Assembly (NCBI RefSeq): GCF_037975245.1
Contig: NC_092565.1
Coordinates: 19,137,999-19,201,998, forward strand
Direction of reading: 5' to 3'
Length of the DNA: 64,000 nt
Source of the DNA: Apostichopus japonicus
Lineage: Eukaryota; Echinodermata; Holothuroidea; Aspidochirotida; Stichopodidae
The notes under the pieces were generated by a model. It was given only the letters and a program-made list of their open reading frames with translations, was not told where the DNA came from and ran no database searches. The stretch's first letter is position 1, and each line of letters begins with the position of its first letter. Shown piece after piece: positions 47,241 through 58,691 of the stretch. Both the position numbers and the translations under genes were made by a program.

Positions 47241-50200
47241 CTCTCATGGAAGAAATGATGGACACATGCGCTTCTCTGCAGTATCTGTAAACTATGAAAT
47301 TAAAGCAACATCATGAACTGAATCTGGAGAGCCTTCAAACCGATGCTACAAATCCTATAAACAATGACAGCTTCTTCACACTTCACAGATGTCAACTTTA
47401 ATATCAAATCGTCACAAACTTATATATGTATTTGAACCAGACTTTCATTTAAGCTTGCGTGTAATTAATTCTATGTCGTGGCCGACAATAATAATATGGA
47501 ATGAATACTGTCAATTACAAGCTAATTTATAGTGTGTGTTGAATGCAACGAAGCCACCAGGTGGTTGTCCTTCACAGTTTGATTAATCAGATTTGGATCA
47601 ATACTGGTTATGTCCATTCAAAATACAACACTTTTTGAGCATTTGCAAAATGCTGCTGCTTTAAGGAACAAACAATTTGAGGAGATTGGTTTTGATAACG
47701 TTTTGGATGACTTCATATGTTTAAATTTTGGGGTCAATATAAATGTTCTTCAAACTATTTCACATGTGGATAGTTAGGAGCACAGTAGTAAATGGTAAGG
47801 AAATCCCCATCGAACATGATGCATGGTGATATTTCGAGGCTCGGCCCTTAACTCTCACTACCTTTGGAATATTTCTCATAGCAGGAGACAGTCAGGCCTG
47901 GTTAAGTTGAACATAGAACACATCATCACATGCATGTCGGTTCCATGATTCCACCTACTGTGGTTATTACACTCCAGATGTATGCCACATGGAAAGTATT
48001 TGTAAGTCTGTTGGGGTCACGTACATAATTTTCCACCCTATGGTTATCTGGAACATCTCACTGTTATGATAAGTAAAACTGTACAACAATGAGTAGTTTT
48101 CAAAATCCGTGCTATTATGTTTTAGTTGTACATACATTTAACGTTCCATGTTTATGGTTCGGTTTGAATGATGATCAGCACTGACTTAAGGAAACCAATT
48201 TTCTGTTTGAAAAACCACAACTAAGTAGAAATAAAATTTCATTCATAGTCACTACCGGTAAAGTCATCACTTGTTGCATGTGACGCATCTCAAAATACTG
48301 TATGTCTGAAATAGTTGCCATCTATGTTCAGACAAGCTCTGAAGCTGATTACGTGACTAAATCTACAGATATCACTTCAAGATTACGACACTAAATATCA
48401 ATCATGTATTCAGAATCTAATCAGAATATAAGGAAGCAGGCCTACTTATTTACAGTAGTTCTAATGACTATTCTCAGTCAAATTATCTTTCTATCTATAG
48501 TGAATGCAGCTGACAGGATTTTGTGGGCAAATTTTTCTCCAGACTTTGACCCTTTTTCTCTCTTCTTTAATTATTTTGAAATCTTTACTTCCTGAACATA
48601 TTTACTTTCCGACCTCAATGAACAGAGACACATCGGGAGCATCTAAATTTCAGAGCCCACAAACAAAGGGAATTGTGAATTTGTCAGAAATTGAACTTGC
48701 AGTGAGTTAATAGAAGTCTTAAGTACCTGTATCACTATCAACCAATCAGGGACAAGACTGTTAATTTGAATAATGCCAAGTCTGTACAAAGCTATAAAGA
48801 TGGCAGAGTGCAAAAACTATTATATCACAACTTCATATAAATTTCTTTCCCTTTCAATGTTGTTAAGCACAAAACCCTGCTCTGCGGTATTTAACTTGGC
48901 TTAAACCATGCTACAGGGTACAAGGGATATTTTAATCTGTTTTTTTGGCACTGATATCTATGTAAAAGGGTCTCCCAAACTTTCTACGAGGGCCAGAGAA
49001 AAACATTGGTTGGTGCAAAGGGCCTGGCAGAATTGATTGATCAATATGGACAGTAGGCCAGTATTGTGGTCAAGCCCGAACCCCCAATTATCTGCATACC
49101 CAAATAGTGTAAGATTGTGGGATGGTCTTTATTTCCCACTGGCTAGGTGGAAATCTTTCGCTGGCCTAATTCGGCTTCAGGTCGCCAATAGAGAACCCAT
49201 GGTTGATGGCAATGACTGATGTAAGTGATAAATAAACTCAAACTTTGTTACACTTTTGGAGTTGTCATGGTAAACGATGGTTACTGATATTTATCACTTA
49301 ACATTAATCATTGACCATAATCACATAAAATTGATTAAAAACTGCCCAAAAATCTTGCACAAAATATTATTTAGAGGGTAACAATAAAGTTTTGAAGAAT
49401 CTTAAAACACACTCTTCAGTGGCCTAAGTGTTTGTGTGTCATGTACCTAATGTTTAGCACCAAAACTACCAGTCCTTTACTGCGAAAAATGTCCCAAGAT
49501 TTGTATCGTTGTGCAGTTAGTGACAAAATAAAAGCACTGTGGTTGTTTTTCTTTGAAAGATAAGAGTGATTGCACAATAACAACACTGCTTCAAGGAACA
49601 AAGGCCAGGAAATACACACAGACCACACAGATCGTTAGTTTAATTTTTTCCTGAGTGGTTTTGGAGTCTGCAGACAATGGTTATGCAACGTGAACACATT
49701 CTTATAATACAAATACCACTGGGTAAACTTAATACAGTGTCTTGAACAAAACCAATTTTAATGTCTGGCATTTAACTCAGTATCTAGCCCAGATTAAACA
49801 AGTCACAGTAAGTACAATGGGGGAGGGGGTGTGGGTGGGGTGAGTGAGTGAGTGAGGGAAATTATATATTTTGCTAAAATTCTACTACATCATTTTTCAC
49901 ATAATGCCAATACATGACAGGAATATGAGCTTACTTCACAGTCATCCAAGAAAAATTTAAAGGTCATCGAATACAGAGAACCGTAAAGTTACGAAAACTT
50001 AAGTCTCTGGCTCAAGTTTTGATGCACAATTTATGATTACTCAACACTTATTACAAATGTGCATGCTTTATCCTTATGCAAGAACTACTCAAACCACACA
50101 GAAAAAACTTCCACTACAAGAATCAACGCAATGAAATAGGACAGACCTATCATGCACAACTTTTAACAAGCACTTGAGCTTTTATATGGAACCCCGCCCC

Positions 50201-50993
50201 CCCCCCCTCACCCTCTCTCTCTCTCAAAAAAATGTATCTTAACACTTTTACAAACCTGGAGTAGTGATCCAATATGTTTGATCCACTGTGTTCCTGCAGG
50301 GCAGAAAAAAAAACAAACACAGGAAAGGTTAGGTAAGGAACAACTTTCTCAGACCAATATATCAAGATGAACAACATCAGCAATGCAAGCTAGTGACCAA
50401 ATGGCCTATCAAGGAGGGCAATTTATAAACCAGAGACATGACTAGTTGATTGGTAATCAGCAGCAACAAAGTCAAGAAGACAAAGACTTAACAAATTGTT
50501 ACTTTTTGTATTTGAATTTTATAGAACTAAGGTGTGGAATACTTACAATATCTGTAAGCTTCAGAGTTCTTTATTTAGCTTACTCTAGCTTACTCTATGG
50601 AATCATGTGATAATGTAAGTCCAGGTTTAACTTTAATATAAATCTAAATGATGAAATATATACATTTAAGTTTTCCATGAAAGTAACCATGGAGATAACC
50701 AGAAAGCCAGTTGGCTTTTTGATTCCAAGTATGAAGTTAATCCACTATGAACTTTTCCTTCTGCTTTGAGCAAGGATTTAAAAATGAGAACTGAAAGAAA
50801 CAAATATTGCATGATGTCACAATAAGCACACACTCAGTCCAAGTCCTTTACACCACACCTGTAATCATGAGGAGGATGTTAAATGCCATTGCTTGGTTTT
50901 GTATTTCACCTCTGTATATTCCTCCCTTATGACTGTCACAAGTTCTGTGGGCCTGCTGCAACTCAGTTGTTAAGGTAAGGGTACTAGCCTGTG

Positions 50994-51364
50994 TTAAAGG
51001 GTGGGAAGACTCGCGCAAAAAGAAACGTCTAATGCCGGTTATCTGACCTAGTTTCGAATGAGGTGTAACAGAAGTGTTAGACACCACCATCGATCCCAGA
51101 AAATACACACACACAGCTTGCTACCGTCGGTAATTAGACACTAGTGTACAGTCAATACACGCAGCTACGGTCAATACCCACAACACAGTGTACGTAGCAG
51201 CGATGGACATCTCAGGTATAGATAAAAGATAACAAGGTATCACGTTTCATTACTGTCTGCATTTTGTAGTGACAAAGAAAAACTTCACTTGCAAGCAACG
51301 GAAAGTTAACCTTTTCAATGGGGAGGGGGGGCACGCGGTTTGGGGCGAGTCTTCAATGCCTTTC
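50994..51364 (+). mobile_element. TTAA-flanked MITE, copy 4
   Basis: Same family, in the gap between REC8 and PWWP2. The left TTAA is intact (TTAAAGGGTGGGAAGACTCG). The right end CAATGCCTTT is followed by CC, so one TTAA is lost. It carries a short extra G-rich stretch (GGGGAGGGGGG) near the right end. Confidence 0.74.
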
Positions 51365-52009
51365 CTCGCTGTAGAGAAGATACTATTGTAACTAGGAGAT
51401 TTGAAATATGCTCATGCAGGGAAATGTCTTTGAATAATATATTGAGATGACACAATTTTGGCAAAATCATATGGAAAAGTATTAAACGGGACAGACAAAT
51501 AACCTACAAGAGAGACCAATATTTAAACATAGAAATTGTATACTGTTAACAGCAACAGAGTAAACCTTGCAATACAATGAAGACTTATGAGCAAGGCATA
51601 ATCTGGCCACGACTGAGTTCTTTAAAGAGAATGCCACTGCTATTTATTTATGCAACTGTACAACTTGACTGATTAAAATAACTTGTTGCAAGTAGCCAAG
51701 ATGAAAATACCTCAAAAATCATAAATCTGAACAATCATTTCAAATTTATGACTTTTAGCACATTAATCATCATAAAACACTGAAATTCATGGAAAGGAGG
51801 TAAAACCAGAAATCCGAAAGGCTAAGTGATTCCTTGCCCATAGGAAATATTTGTTTAAGTAATGTGGTTTCAAATTGACATGTTTTCATTGTGAAGCTGC
51901 TGTGTTTTTACACTTACTGTAGATATGGAATGTTTAAGATCCTTGGGCATTAATTGACACGTTTGTGAACCATGAATCACATAATGAGTCATCAAAGTTT
52001 TACCTCTGA

Positions 52010-52875
52010 GATATCATGTTTACAAGGCTTTCACAATTTGACCTATGATCTCCACCGTTTTTAATAGGGTTGTTGTACTCACCATGGGTCTTTATTAATA
52101 ATTTAATGAGAGCAGCTCAAATGGATTGATGTCATGTTCATTCATACTTAGTAAAGATTCCTAAATCCTATTGGTCCATTCAGGTCAGCTGACCGTGGTT
52201 AATCCTGTGAGTAACGCACGGTAAAATTACGGGGCATCACTTTAATAAATCTTTGGTTATATGTAACCAAAAATGTTTTGTTTTATGATTTTTCCCCCAC
52301 ACAAATGGTAGTGTATGAATGAACGGGGTTAATCAACGGTCTAGCGTGCATTACTCACATGATTAATGCACTCCGGGTGTTAATGCTATCGCTGGATGCA
52401 CTCGGGCTCCGCCCTCGTGCATCGCTTGCATTATCCCCCGATCGTGCATTAATCCTGTGAGTAACGCACGCTAGACCGTTGATTAACCCCTTATTAATAT
52501 GGTCATTATTCAGCCTCTAGCATTCAGTTTTGGGCATTAAATGCCAGATATAAGTTCCAGAAGTATTTTCCTGCTTGATATATCGTGCTTACAAGATTTG
52601 ACCTTTGGTGACCTCACATGACCTTTGAGTTCCATCAAAAACAATAGGGTTCTTCTACTCAATATAGTGCACCCACACACCAAGTATGAGATTCATTTAA
52701 AGTTTCCTTCTTGAGATATCGTGTTCACAAGGTTTTCCAGTTTGACCTCTGGTGACCCCAAATGACATTTGACCTCCACCAAAACCACTAGGGTTCTTGT
52801 AATCGATATGGGTCATGCACATGCAAATTGTGAGATCCTTTAAGGTTACCCTTCGTCAGATGTCCTCTTCACAAA
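52010..52875 (+). repeat. Repeat rich in TGACCT with period near 140
   Basis: Three to four diverged units share GAGATATCGTGTTCACAAG, TTTGACCT.TGGTGACC and AATAGGGTTCTTCTACTCA. The array is split by hairpin elements at about 52190-52490. There is no coding frame. Confidence 0.6.
52325..52490. mobile_element. Hairpin MITE of 166 bases
   Basis: The 47-base arms are near-perfect inverses, for example GGGGTTAATCAACGGTCTAG versus CTAGACCGTTGATTAACCCC. The centre is also palindromic (GCACTCGGGCTCCGCCCTCG). A partial relative (TTAATCCTGTGAGTAACGCA) sits at 52199-52220. Confidence 0.75.
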
Positions 52876-53435
52876 CAGCATCACATACACTTGCACACAG
52901 ACACACACAAAAAACTGCCATCACAAAAAAAACAAAATCAAAGACATTTTTTGACACATTCTTCATAAACATAGAGATGATTGACTATGGCAATAACAAG
53001 TCAAAAAGATGAAATTCATGTTCACTGTTACCAACGGGCAATTTAACATGGAACTTTGCACTTGGTTTTATATGATCATATATTAAGGGGCATCAGTGAA
53101 AAAAATTCAACTTCTTTTTCAAATATATAAATCACTTTTCTAAACTTTCAACAAACTTTCTTGTATCCCAATAGACACGGAAGAACATCCTTTTTCTTTT
53201 CATCCTTCAAAGGTCTTCTGTTTTTTCCTAAGACAATGACAATCTTTAAAACATTTTTTCTACTCCGTTGTGCCCTAAAGCCAATACCAATTCCTTTCAC
53301 ACAAGCCATGCATACAGTGGGTGGCCTGTGCCTTCGTCAGTGATAAAATACTTCCAACATGTGATTGATCACAGACTTACATGTATAGCATGCCATCTTT
53401 AAGGATCTCCATTTTCCAAATGAATACTCACCCTT

Positions 53436-54882
53436 TCAGCAAATTTGGGAAGTTTCAAACATGGTATTGAGTTCCCGGACCTCTGTACTGACAGATTTGG
53501 CTTCTTCCATCGCCTCCGAGATGGCATTCTTGTAAACACCTCTCCGTTTCTTGTTGTACCTCTCTTTGAAATATGGCAGGAATGGGTAGAGCTTCTCTAG
53601 GGGCATATGTGATATGGTGGTGGCGCCCAACCAGCGGATCTGGGCCTCCTGTTGGAGCACGGCCCCGTTGTCTCGTCTGCTGACCACGATCTGAGATATT
53701 CTACCTGGCCACCACGGGAAGCCAATGATCTTACCCCAGACGATGTCCCCCAGACACATAGTTCTCCCATCTTGCAGCCTGTACTTTGTCACATTTTTCT
53801 TGTGAATTTTTAGATTCAGAGGCGGGACTTTCCTCAGCTGCAAGTTTTCGTTTGAACTGCTCAAAATGTCGCTTCTATCCGGCGGCAGGTCTTTGAATTC
53901 AATTTCCCTGTCCGAATCGTTCGTCTCTTGTTTCAAAAAGTCTGACGGGGCCACGCCGGTGTTCTTCCTCGATCGCTTTGAACTTACACTGCTGGAGTAG
54001 GAGGACTCGCTGGAGGTATCTGACAACCTCCCTTTCGAACACGGCACGAAGAGATCTTCGACCAGATGAACTTTGAGACTGTTTGTGAGAACCTCCTTTG
54101 CAGCAACTGCCGACAGAGAGTTCTCGTTTTCTTTCTCCTTCTCCACGGAAACTTTCAAAGTTGTGAATTCTTGCTTTGGGTGTAACGTCGTGGCGGGACC
54201 GATCGAGTGGACGTGCTTTGGTTTCTTGATATTGTGATGGAATCCATTAACTACCATCTTCTTCTCCTCCCCGATTTGAGGCTTTCCATTATCCTGTTTG
54301 GTGTGCTTAGCACCCTTGGGAATGCCGTTCACTTTCTTGCCGTTTGGCTGCGTGTTATTAACTCTTTTATCGTTACCCGAAGAACGTGGCGAAATCGTTA
54401 CGTGATCTTTACCCTGAGGAGTGGCATACGAAATCTTGAGAGTCTTTTTCAGAGAGTGTATTTGTCTCTTTTTCAAACCGTGAGGTGCGTGTTTCTTCAG
54501 AGGATCTAACCGGCTTTTTTTCTTTGGCAGATTACCTCCATTTGTCAGTAATTTCCTCTTTGTCGTATTTTTCTTTGAACAGTCTTGCTTACAATTGCTA
54601 CATAGAATCTGCCGCGGTCGCAGTTTCAACGGTCTAGTCCTTGTGGTGTAGGACGGTCCAAGCTTTGGCTTAGGTGAAGGCTGAGGTTTACCACATAGGA
54701 GTGGTCTTGGAGGAGGTAGGGGCATATTTTGAAAGTATGACTGCCGGTAGCTGAGGGCTGAATGTGGATCTCTCTTGACGATGTCGGCTTCGATTGTAGC
54801 TATCTCGTTTTCGGGAACACCAAATTTATCGTTGAGATCCCTCCTGAGGATGTCATTGCTTGGCAAGCCAACTGGGCAGGAC
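53436..54882 (-). CDS. PWWP2 exon 2
   Basis: One 1447-base open reading block with the Pro-rich, Lys-rich and PWWP parts. The acceptor is TTTTCCCAG|G. The first codons read GSCPVGLPSNDILRRDLNDK. TGA at 53438-53436. Confidence 0.93.
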
Positions 54883-57800
54883 CTGGGAAAAGAGATGGTT
54901 GGAAACCAAATGAGAAAAATATTACACTACAGAATTTAGTAACATGACTGAAAAATTGTCATAGGCCCAGCCTGGGCAGGACCTGAAAACAAATGGTTAG
55001 GAACCAATTAAGAAGAATAGTAAACTACAGAATTTATTAACATGATTGACAAATTGTAATAGGCCCAGCCTGAGCAGGACCTGATAAAAGATGATTAACT
55101 CCAAATTAGAAATATATTATACTACAGTTTAATTTGATAGAAGGTCAAAAATTAATTTCCCTCCGGGCTATCCTTTTAATACTGTCAGTTACATAACAGG
55201 GGTCGTCAGTTACATTACAGAGGTTAGCAAAGTGCAATAGGGCCTAGGACCTATTTTGCTGCCCCTTTTGAGTCCAACCTATTCTTCTAGCCATGTTATG
55301 TATGGTCCTTCTTCCAACATTCTTGTCTCCCATGGCATTCGCCATTCCGTAAATCTGAAACTTGAAGTTAGCTGGAAAGGCAGACTAAAATGTAATATGG
55401 AAATTTAAGAACTTAGCAGTAGAACAGTATATGTTTCATGGTCTGGGCTTGAAGTTCTTCCGGTAAGACTTGTTTCCTTTAGCTCTAGATTGACTAGACA
55501 AGACTAGAAAGGGTTAATAGGTCACTTCCTATACTTTATTATATTCATGTTTATATAATAAAAGGTTCCACAGGAATTGCACTAACTTGTGTTGTCTTAA
55601 AACACACCGCCTGTGCAAAGCAGTTTTCAAAATGATACAACTTTTAGGAGAGACCCTCCTAGGGCAATTTATTCAGCTGCCAAATCCTCATATCGAACTG
55701 ACAAGCAATAAAATACAAATCTTCTCATTGCCTATTTGTATTTTTGGAATCTCCTCGACTTGACTGCAAAAATCGAGTTGGGTCAAGTTTTAATAAGATG
55801 AACTTTCATGACACGCATTATAACTCTTGTACTGATAGTACTAGGAGCACTATGAACAATTGAATATCCTGTTTCTATTATATAAAGGTTCGGGATTAAT
55901 CTTACTCTCAGTATGCATACTATGAGATGACAGTATAGAGTGGTATGAGCATTAGAAAACTGTCCCAATTGGGCGGGGCTGGCATACTGAAGACATGCAT
56001 ATTCAGTTTTCAAGAATTAATATTCATGATATGACTAGCGCAGTTATTTGATTGCACAATTTATAAGAGGCATTGCTTTTCCTACTGACAATTTTAAACG
56101 ATAAAAAATAATATAAAGACATTTTGCAGTGCAGTTCAAGTACACTACGTTAGCTCTCGGTTGCATTTCGTTACTAATGTTAAACAACACGGTTTACTCA
56201 TTTCTCAATTATCTCTACATAAATGAAGTAGTTTGTCTTAAATCCAAAATATAATACACTATGCTGGAAGTAACTAACTAGTAAGTGTTATCAATTTTAA
56301 ATCAGCTTCTTGAGTCGACTTGGAGACATTTATTTGATGCTTCCAATTAACCAAGATCCCGTAACAACGTAGTTCTTAAGCTTGACCAGTGAAGTCTCAC
56401 TTTTAGAAGTGACATAAAAGGTGAAAATCTTGTTGCCGAACATATTTAATGTGCTATTTGTATACGACTTACATCAATATGAAATGTGTCTGGGTGACAA
56501 AGTGTTAAGAATTAAATCACATTTGTTAACCCCTTGCTTTATTAGACTTCACCTCAGAGAAATATATGCCCGTGGCTTAGCTTGATCAACTGCATACTTA
56601 ATTTGTGGATTTGGTAAAAAAATTCAGCAAACATAAAACTCTGCTATAAGTAATGAGACTAGTCTACTGTAAACATCAACCCCTGCCTTAGAAATAAGGC
56701 TAGGTCGAGATGAATCAAAGCTCTGTGAAAGTGTTGAGTGTTTGAGCAGCTAGAAGTATACTTTGAAAGTTACACTACTGTCTGTTATCAAAATTTCAAT
56801 TACCTAATTTTGGCATTATCATTACCTCAGCAGTTAACAATATAACAGACAAATTTATATTATGCCTTTCTAAGCAATTCAAACACCTTTTCACTCCTTA
56901 AAAAAGTAAACAAACAAGTTGGTTGTGTGGTTGTGAACAACATCAGATGCTGATAAAAACTCATTTGAAACTATCAGAGGCAAAAAATATCACTTTAAGT
57001 CTGTGATCAATACATGCTGGAAACCCCAATATTAGCTTTGTCAAAGCGAAGCCACTGTACATTCTAGAGACCTAATCCATCAAAAGTGGAAATCTCGTGA
57101 GAAAATTCAAACTCTGCTAGCCTGAAAGTAAACAAAGAATAAAGCAAATTAGACATGAAAGAGTGTTACACAACTAGTTAAGTACTGAATGCTGAAAACA
57201 AGCACTATAACAAGTTGCGACTTAATCCTCCGTCTTCCAAAATCAAAAGATCAACATAAATTTGTGAGGTTTTATTCCCAAAATCAATATATACGGCACA
57301 GTGAGTCAGAAATAAAAATATCTTGCAAGCATGCAATAAGGAAACCTAAACAATTGTCTTTGAGATATTTTCAGTCACAAGTTGTTTGCTTGATTGTTCA
57401 GTGGATGGTTTGGTATCACATTTCACAAGAAAACTTTGAGGTTTTTGGATTTGTATTAACCTTAAAAGACAGTGAACACTGACAAATAAATTAAAATTCA
57501 TTTATGTTTTGTGTGCGTTGATTATGAGGTACTGAAAGCTTTGACATTTTTCTGTTATCAAACCGTCCTACATTACATTAGCTACAGTTCACATGCTTCT
57601 CTCATAGGAAAAATATCATGTAATGCTGAATGGATTTCCTCTCTTGTTTATGAGGTACTGCACACTTTGACATTTTCATGTTATCAAACTGTACTACTTT
57701 ACATTAGCTACAGAACACATGCTTCTCTCATAGGAACAATGTAATATAATACTGAATGTATTTCTCCTCTGTGAAGCCCTTTTGCTGTGCACCATGCAGC

Positions 57801-58546
57801 TGTTATTTTACAATGTATCAAACATAATTCAGAACTGGTTGACCAACTCTTCTTTCCTCAAAGTGTCACTTCAATGTTTTCAGTTATTTACTTGTAACTA
57901 GCTAAGTGTAACAAAATGTTGATTTAGAGGAATGATGTAAGCATTTACAGGCAATCCAGACATGTTCCTTCCAGAGAAACTGCCTTTCATATAATCACCA
58001 AATGCCAGCTTAGCCTGTGACTTACTTATGCATAGGCAACTGTTGGCAATGTTAGACATCACTGGAGTCAGTTACTGTCACTTGTCAAATGCAGTGACAT
58101 TTGACTTGTCTTTACAATTAACAGTAGCCTTGGCCCTACGCACATTTATTTGCAATAATAACTAGCTTTTTTTAACATGGAAACTGCCGCGACAATATTG
58201 TCTGATCACACATGTGTACGAATACAACGATCGCGCCAATACAACATTTAACCGATGCACTCGGTTGGTTTTGCAACGCATTCCGCTACAGTACAAGACC
58301 AGCCCCTGTAATCCAGCCCTGTTCTTTCCAACACTTCGAAGACCTGTCAAACCTACAAAACGCATAAGCGCTAAAAACTTATTCTTACACCAATTCTTAC
58401 CCTTTGTCTGAATCGAGTAGGATGCCCCTTAGAGTTCTGCCTTCGTGTCTGAGACAAACCATGACGACACCGTCGAGGGCATCTTCGACTTCAACGTTGA
58501 GTATTAAACCGGGTTTTAAAATGCTCTTGTCCTCTGTGGTTGCCAT
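53436..58546 (-). CDS. PWWP domain-containing protein 2 (PWWP2A/B-like), 2 coding exons
   Basis: A 530-codon chromatin reader. In vertebrates, PWWP2A and PWWP2B bind H2A.Z nucleosomes and H3K36me3-marked DNA and recruit an MTA1-HDAC-RBBP part of NuRD; nuclear. Exon 1 gives MATTEDKSILKPG then NVEVEDALDGVVMVCLRHEG and RTLRGILLDSDKG, the N-terminal block shared by PWWP2 proteins. Exon 2 gives a Pro-rich stretch (PLPPPRPLL), a Cys cluster CSNCKQDC near residues 143-150, long Lys-rich disorder, then the PWWP domain at about 424-490 with LGDIVWGKIIGFPWWPGRI (a perfect PWWP core), and a conserved tail STEVRELNTMFETSQIC. There is one ortholog-like copy, so I give no A/B symbol. The splice is GG|GTAAGA to CCCAG|G, in phase 2. 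A donor GTGAGT lies 5 bases past the stop, so the 3' untranslated region may be spliced. Confidence 0.92.
54874..55100 (-). repeat. Tandem copies of the PWWP2 exon-2 acceptor region
   Basis: Three units of about 100 bases each carry a CAGGTCCTGC sequence (minus strand). The first is the acceptor used for exon 2; the others lie about 100 and 200 bases upstream in the intron, with pyrimidine-rich leads (TTTGTTTTCAG, TTTTATCAG). Confidence 0.75.
57523..57763 (+). repeat. Tandem duplication of 126 bases
   Basis: Two units begin TATGAGGTACTG (57523, 57649) and share CATTAGCTACAG and ACATGCTTCTCTCATAGGAA. It lies in PWWP2 intron 1. Confidence 0.8.
58401..58546 (-). CDS. PWWP2 exon 1
   Basis: 146 bases from the ATG at 58546. 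I chose the MATTEDKS start because the conserved block begins soon after it; an in-frame ATG lies further upstream (58633) and gives an unconvincing Cys/His-rich extension. The donor is AAAGG|GTAAGA. Confidence 0.88.
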
Positions 58547-58683
58547 TTTGTCATTTCTACACAAAGCATTATATATAATATGTTCACTCCTGCATAGGGC
58601 TATGCACTCTGTATGGAGTACATCATTGTGCATATGTACGTGTTTCTTGTTGTTGTCATCATCAATGCGTTTACTCCTTACAA

Positions 58684-58691
58684 TGACGTCA
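58684..58691. promoter_or_regulatory. CRE palindrome TGACGTCA upstream of PWWP2
   Basis: A full CREB/ATF site about 140 bases upstream of the PWWP2 ATG, where the core promoter of this gene is expected. The match is exact; function is inferred. Confidence 0.45.

Larger units (their letters stand above)
42380..50293 (-). other. Possible untranslated 3' exons of PWWP2
   Basis: A 38-base segment at 50293-50256 is bounded by a strong acceptor (TTTCTGCCCTGCAG) and a donor AG|GTTTGT. A further acceptor TTCTTTTACAG lies at 42810, followed by about 400 bases reaching an AATAAA near 42.39 kb. With the donor just past the PWWP2 stop, these could form a spliced 3' untranslated region. Splice-site reading only; no transcript evidence. 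Confidence 0.2.
33621..53430. other. 20-kb gap between REC8 and PWWP2
   Basis: It holds the REC8 upstream motifs, poly-C/poly-G tracts (for example 37166-37179, 38047-38059), G-rich runs at 35346-35425, the (TA)n and inverted-repeat cluster, MITE copy 4 and the TGACCT repeat. Open frames such as 41498-41824 (plus, 108 codons) have no recognisable domain and no convincing exon neighbours. Confidence 0.5.
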
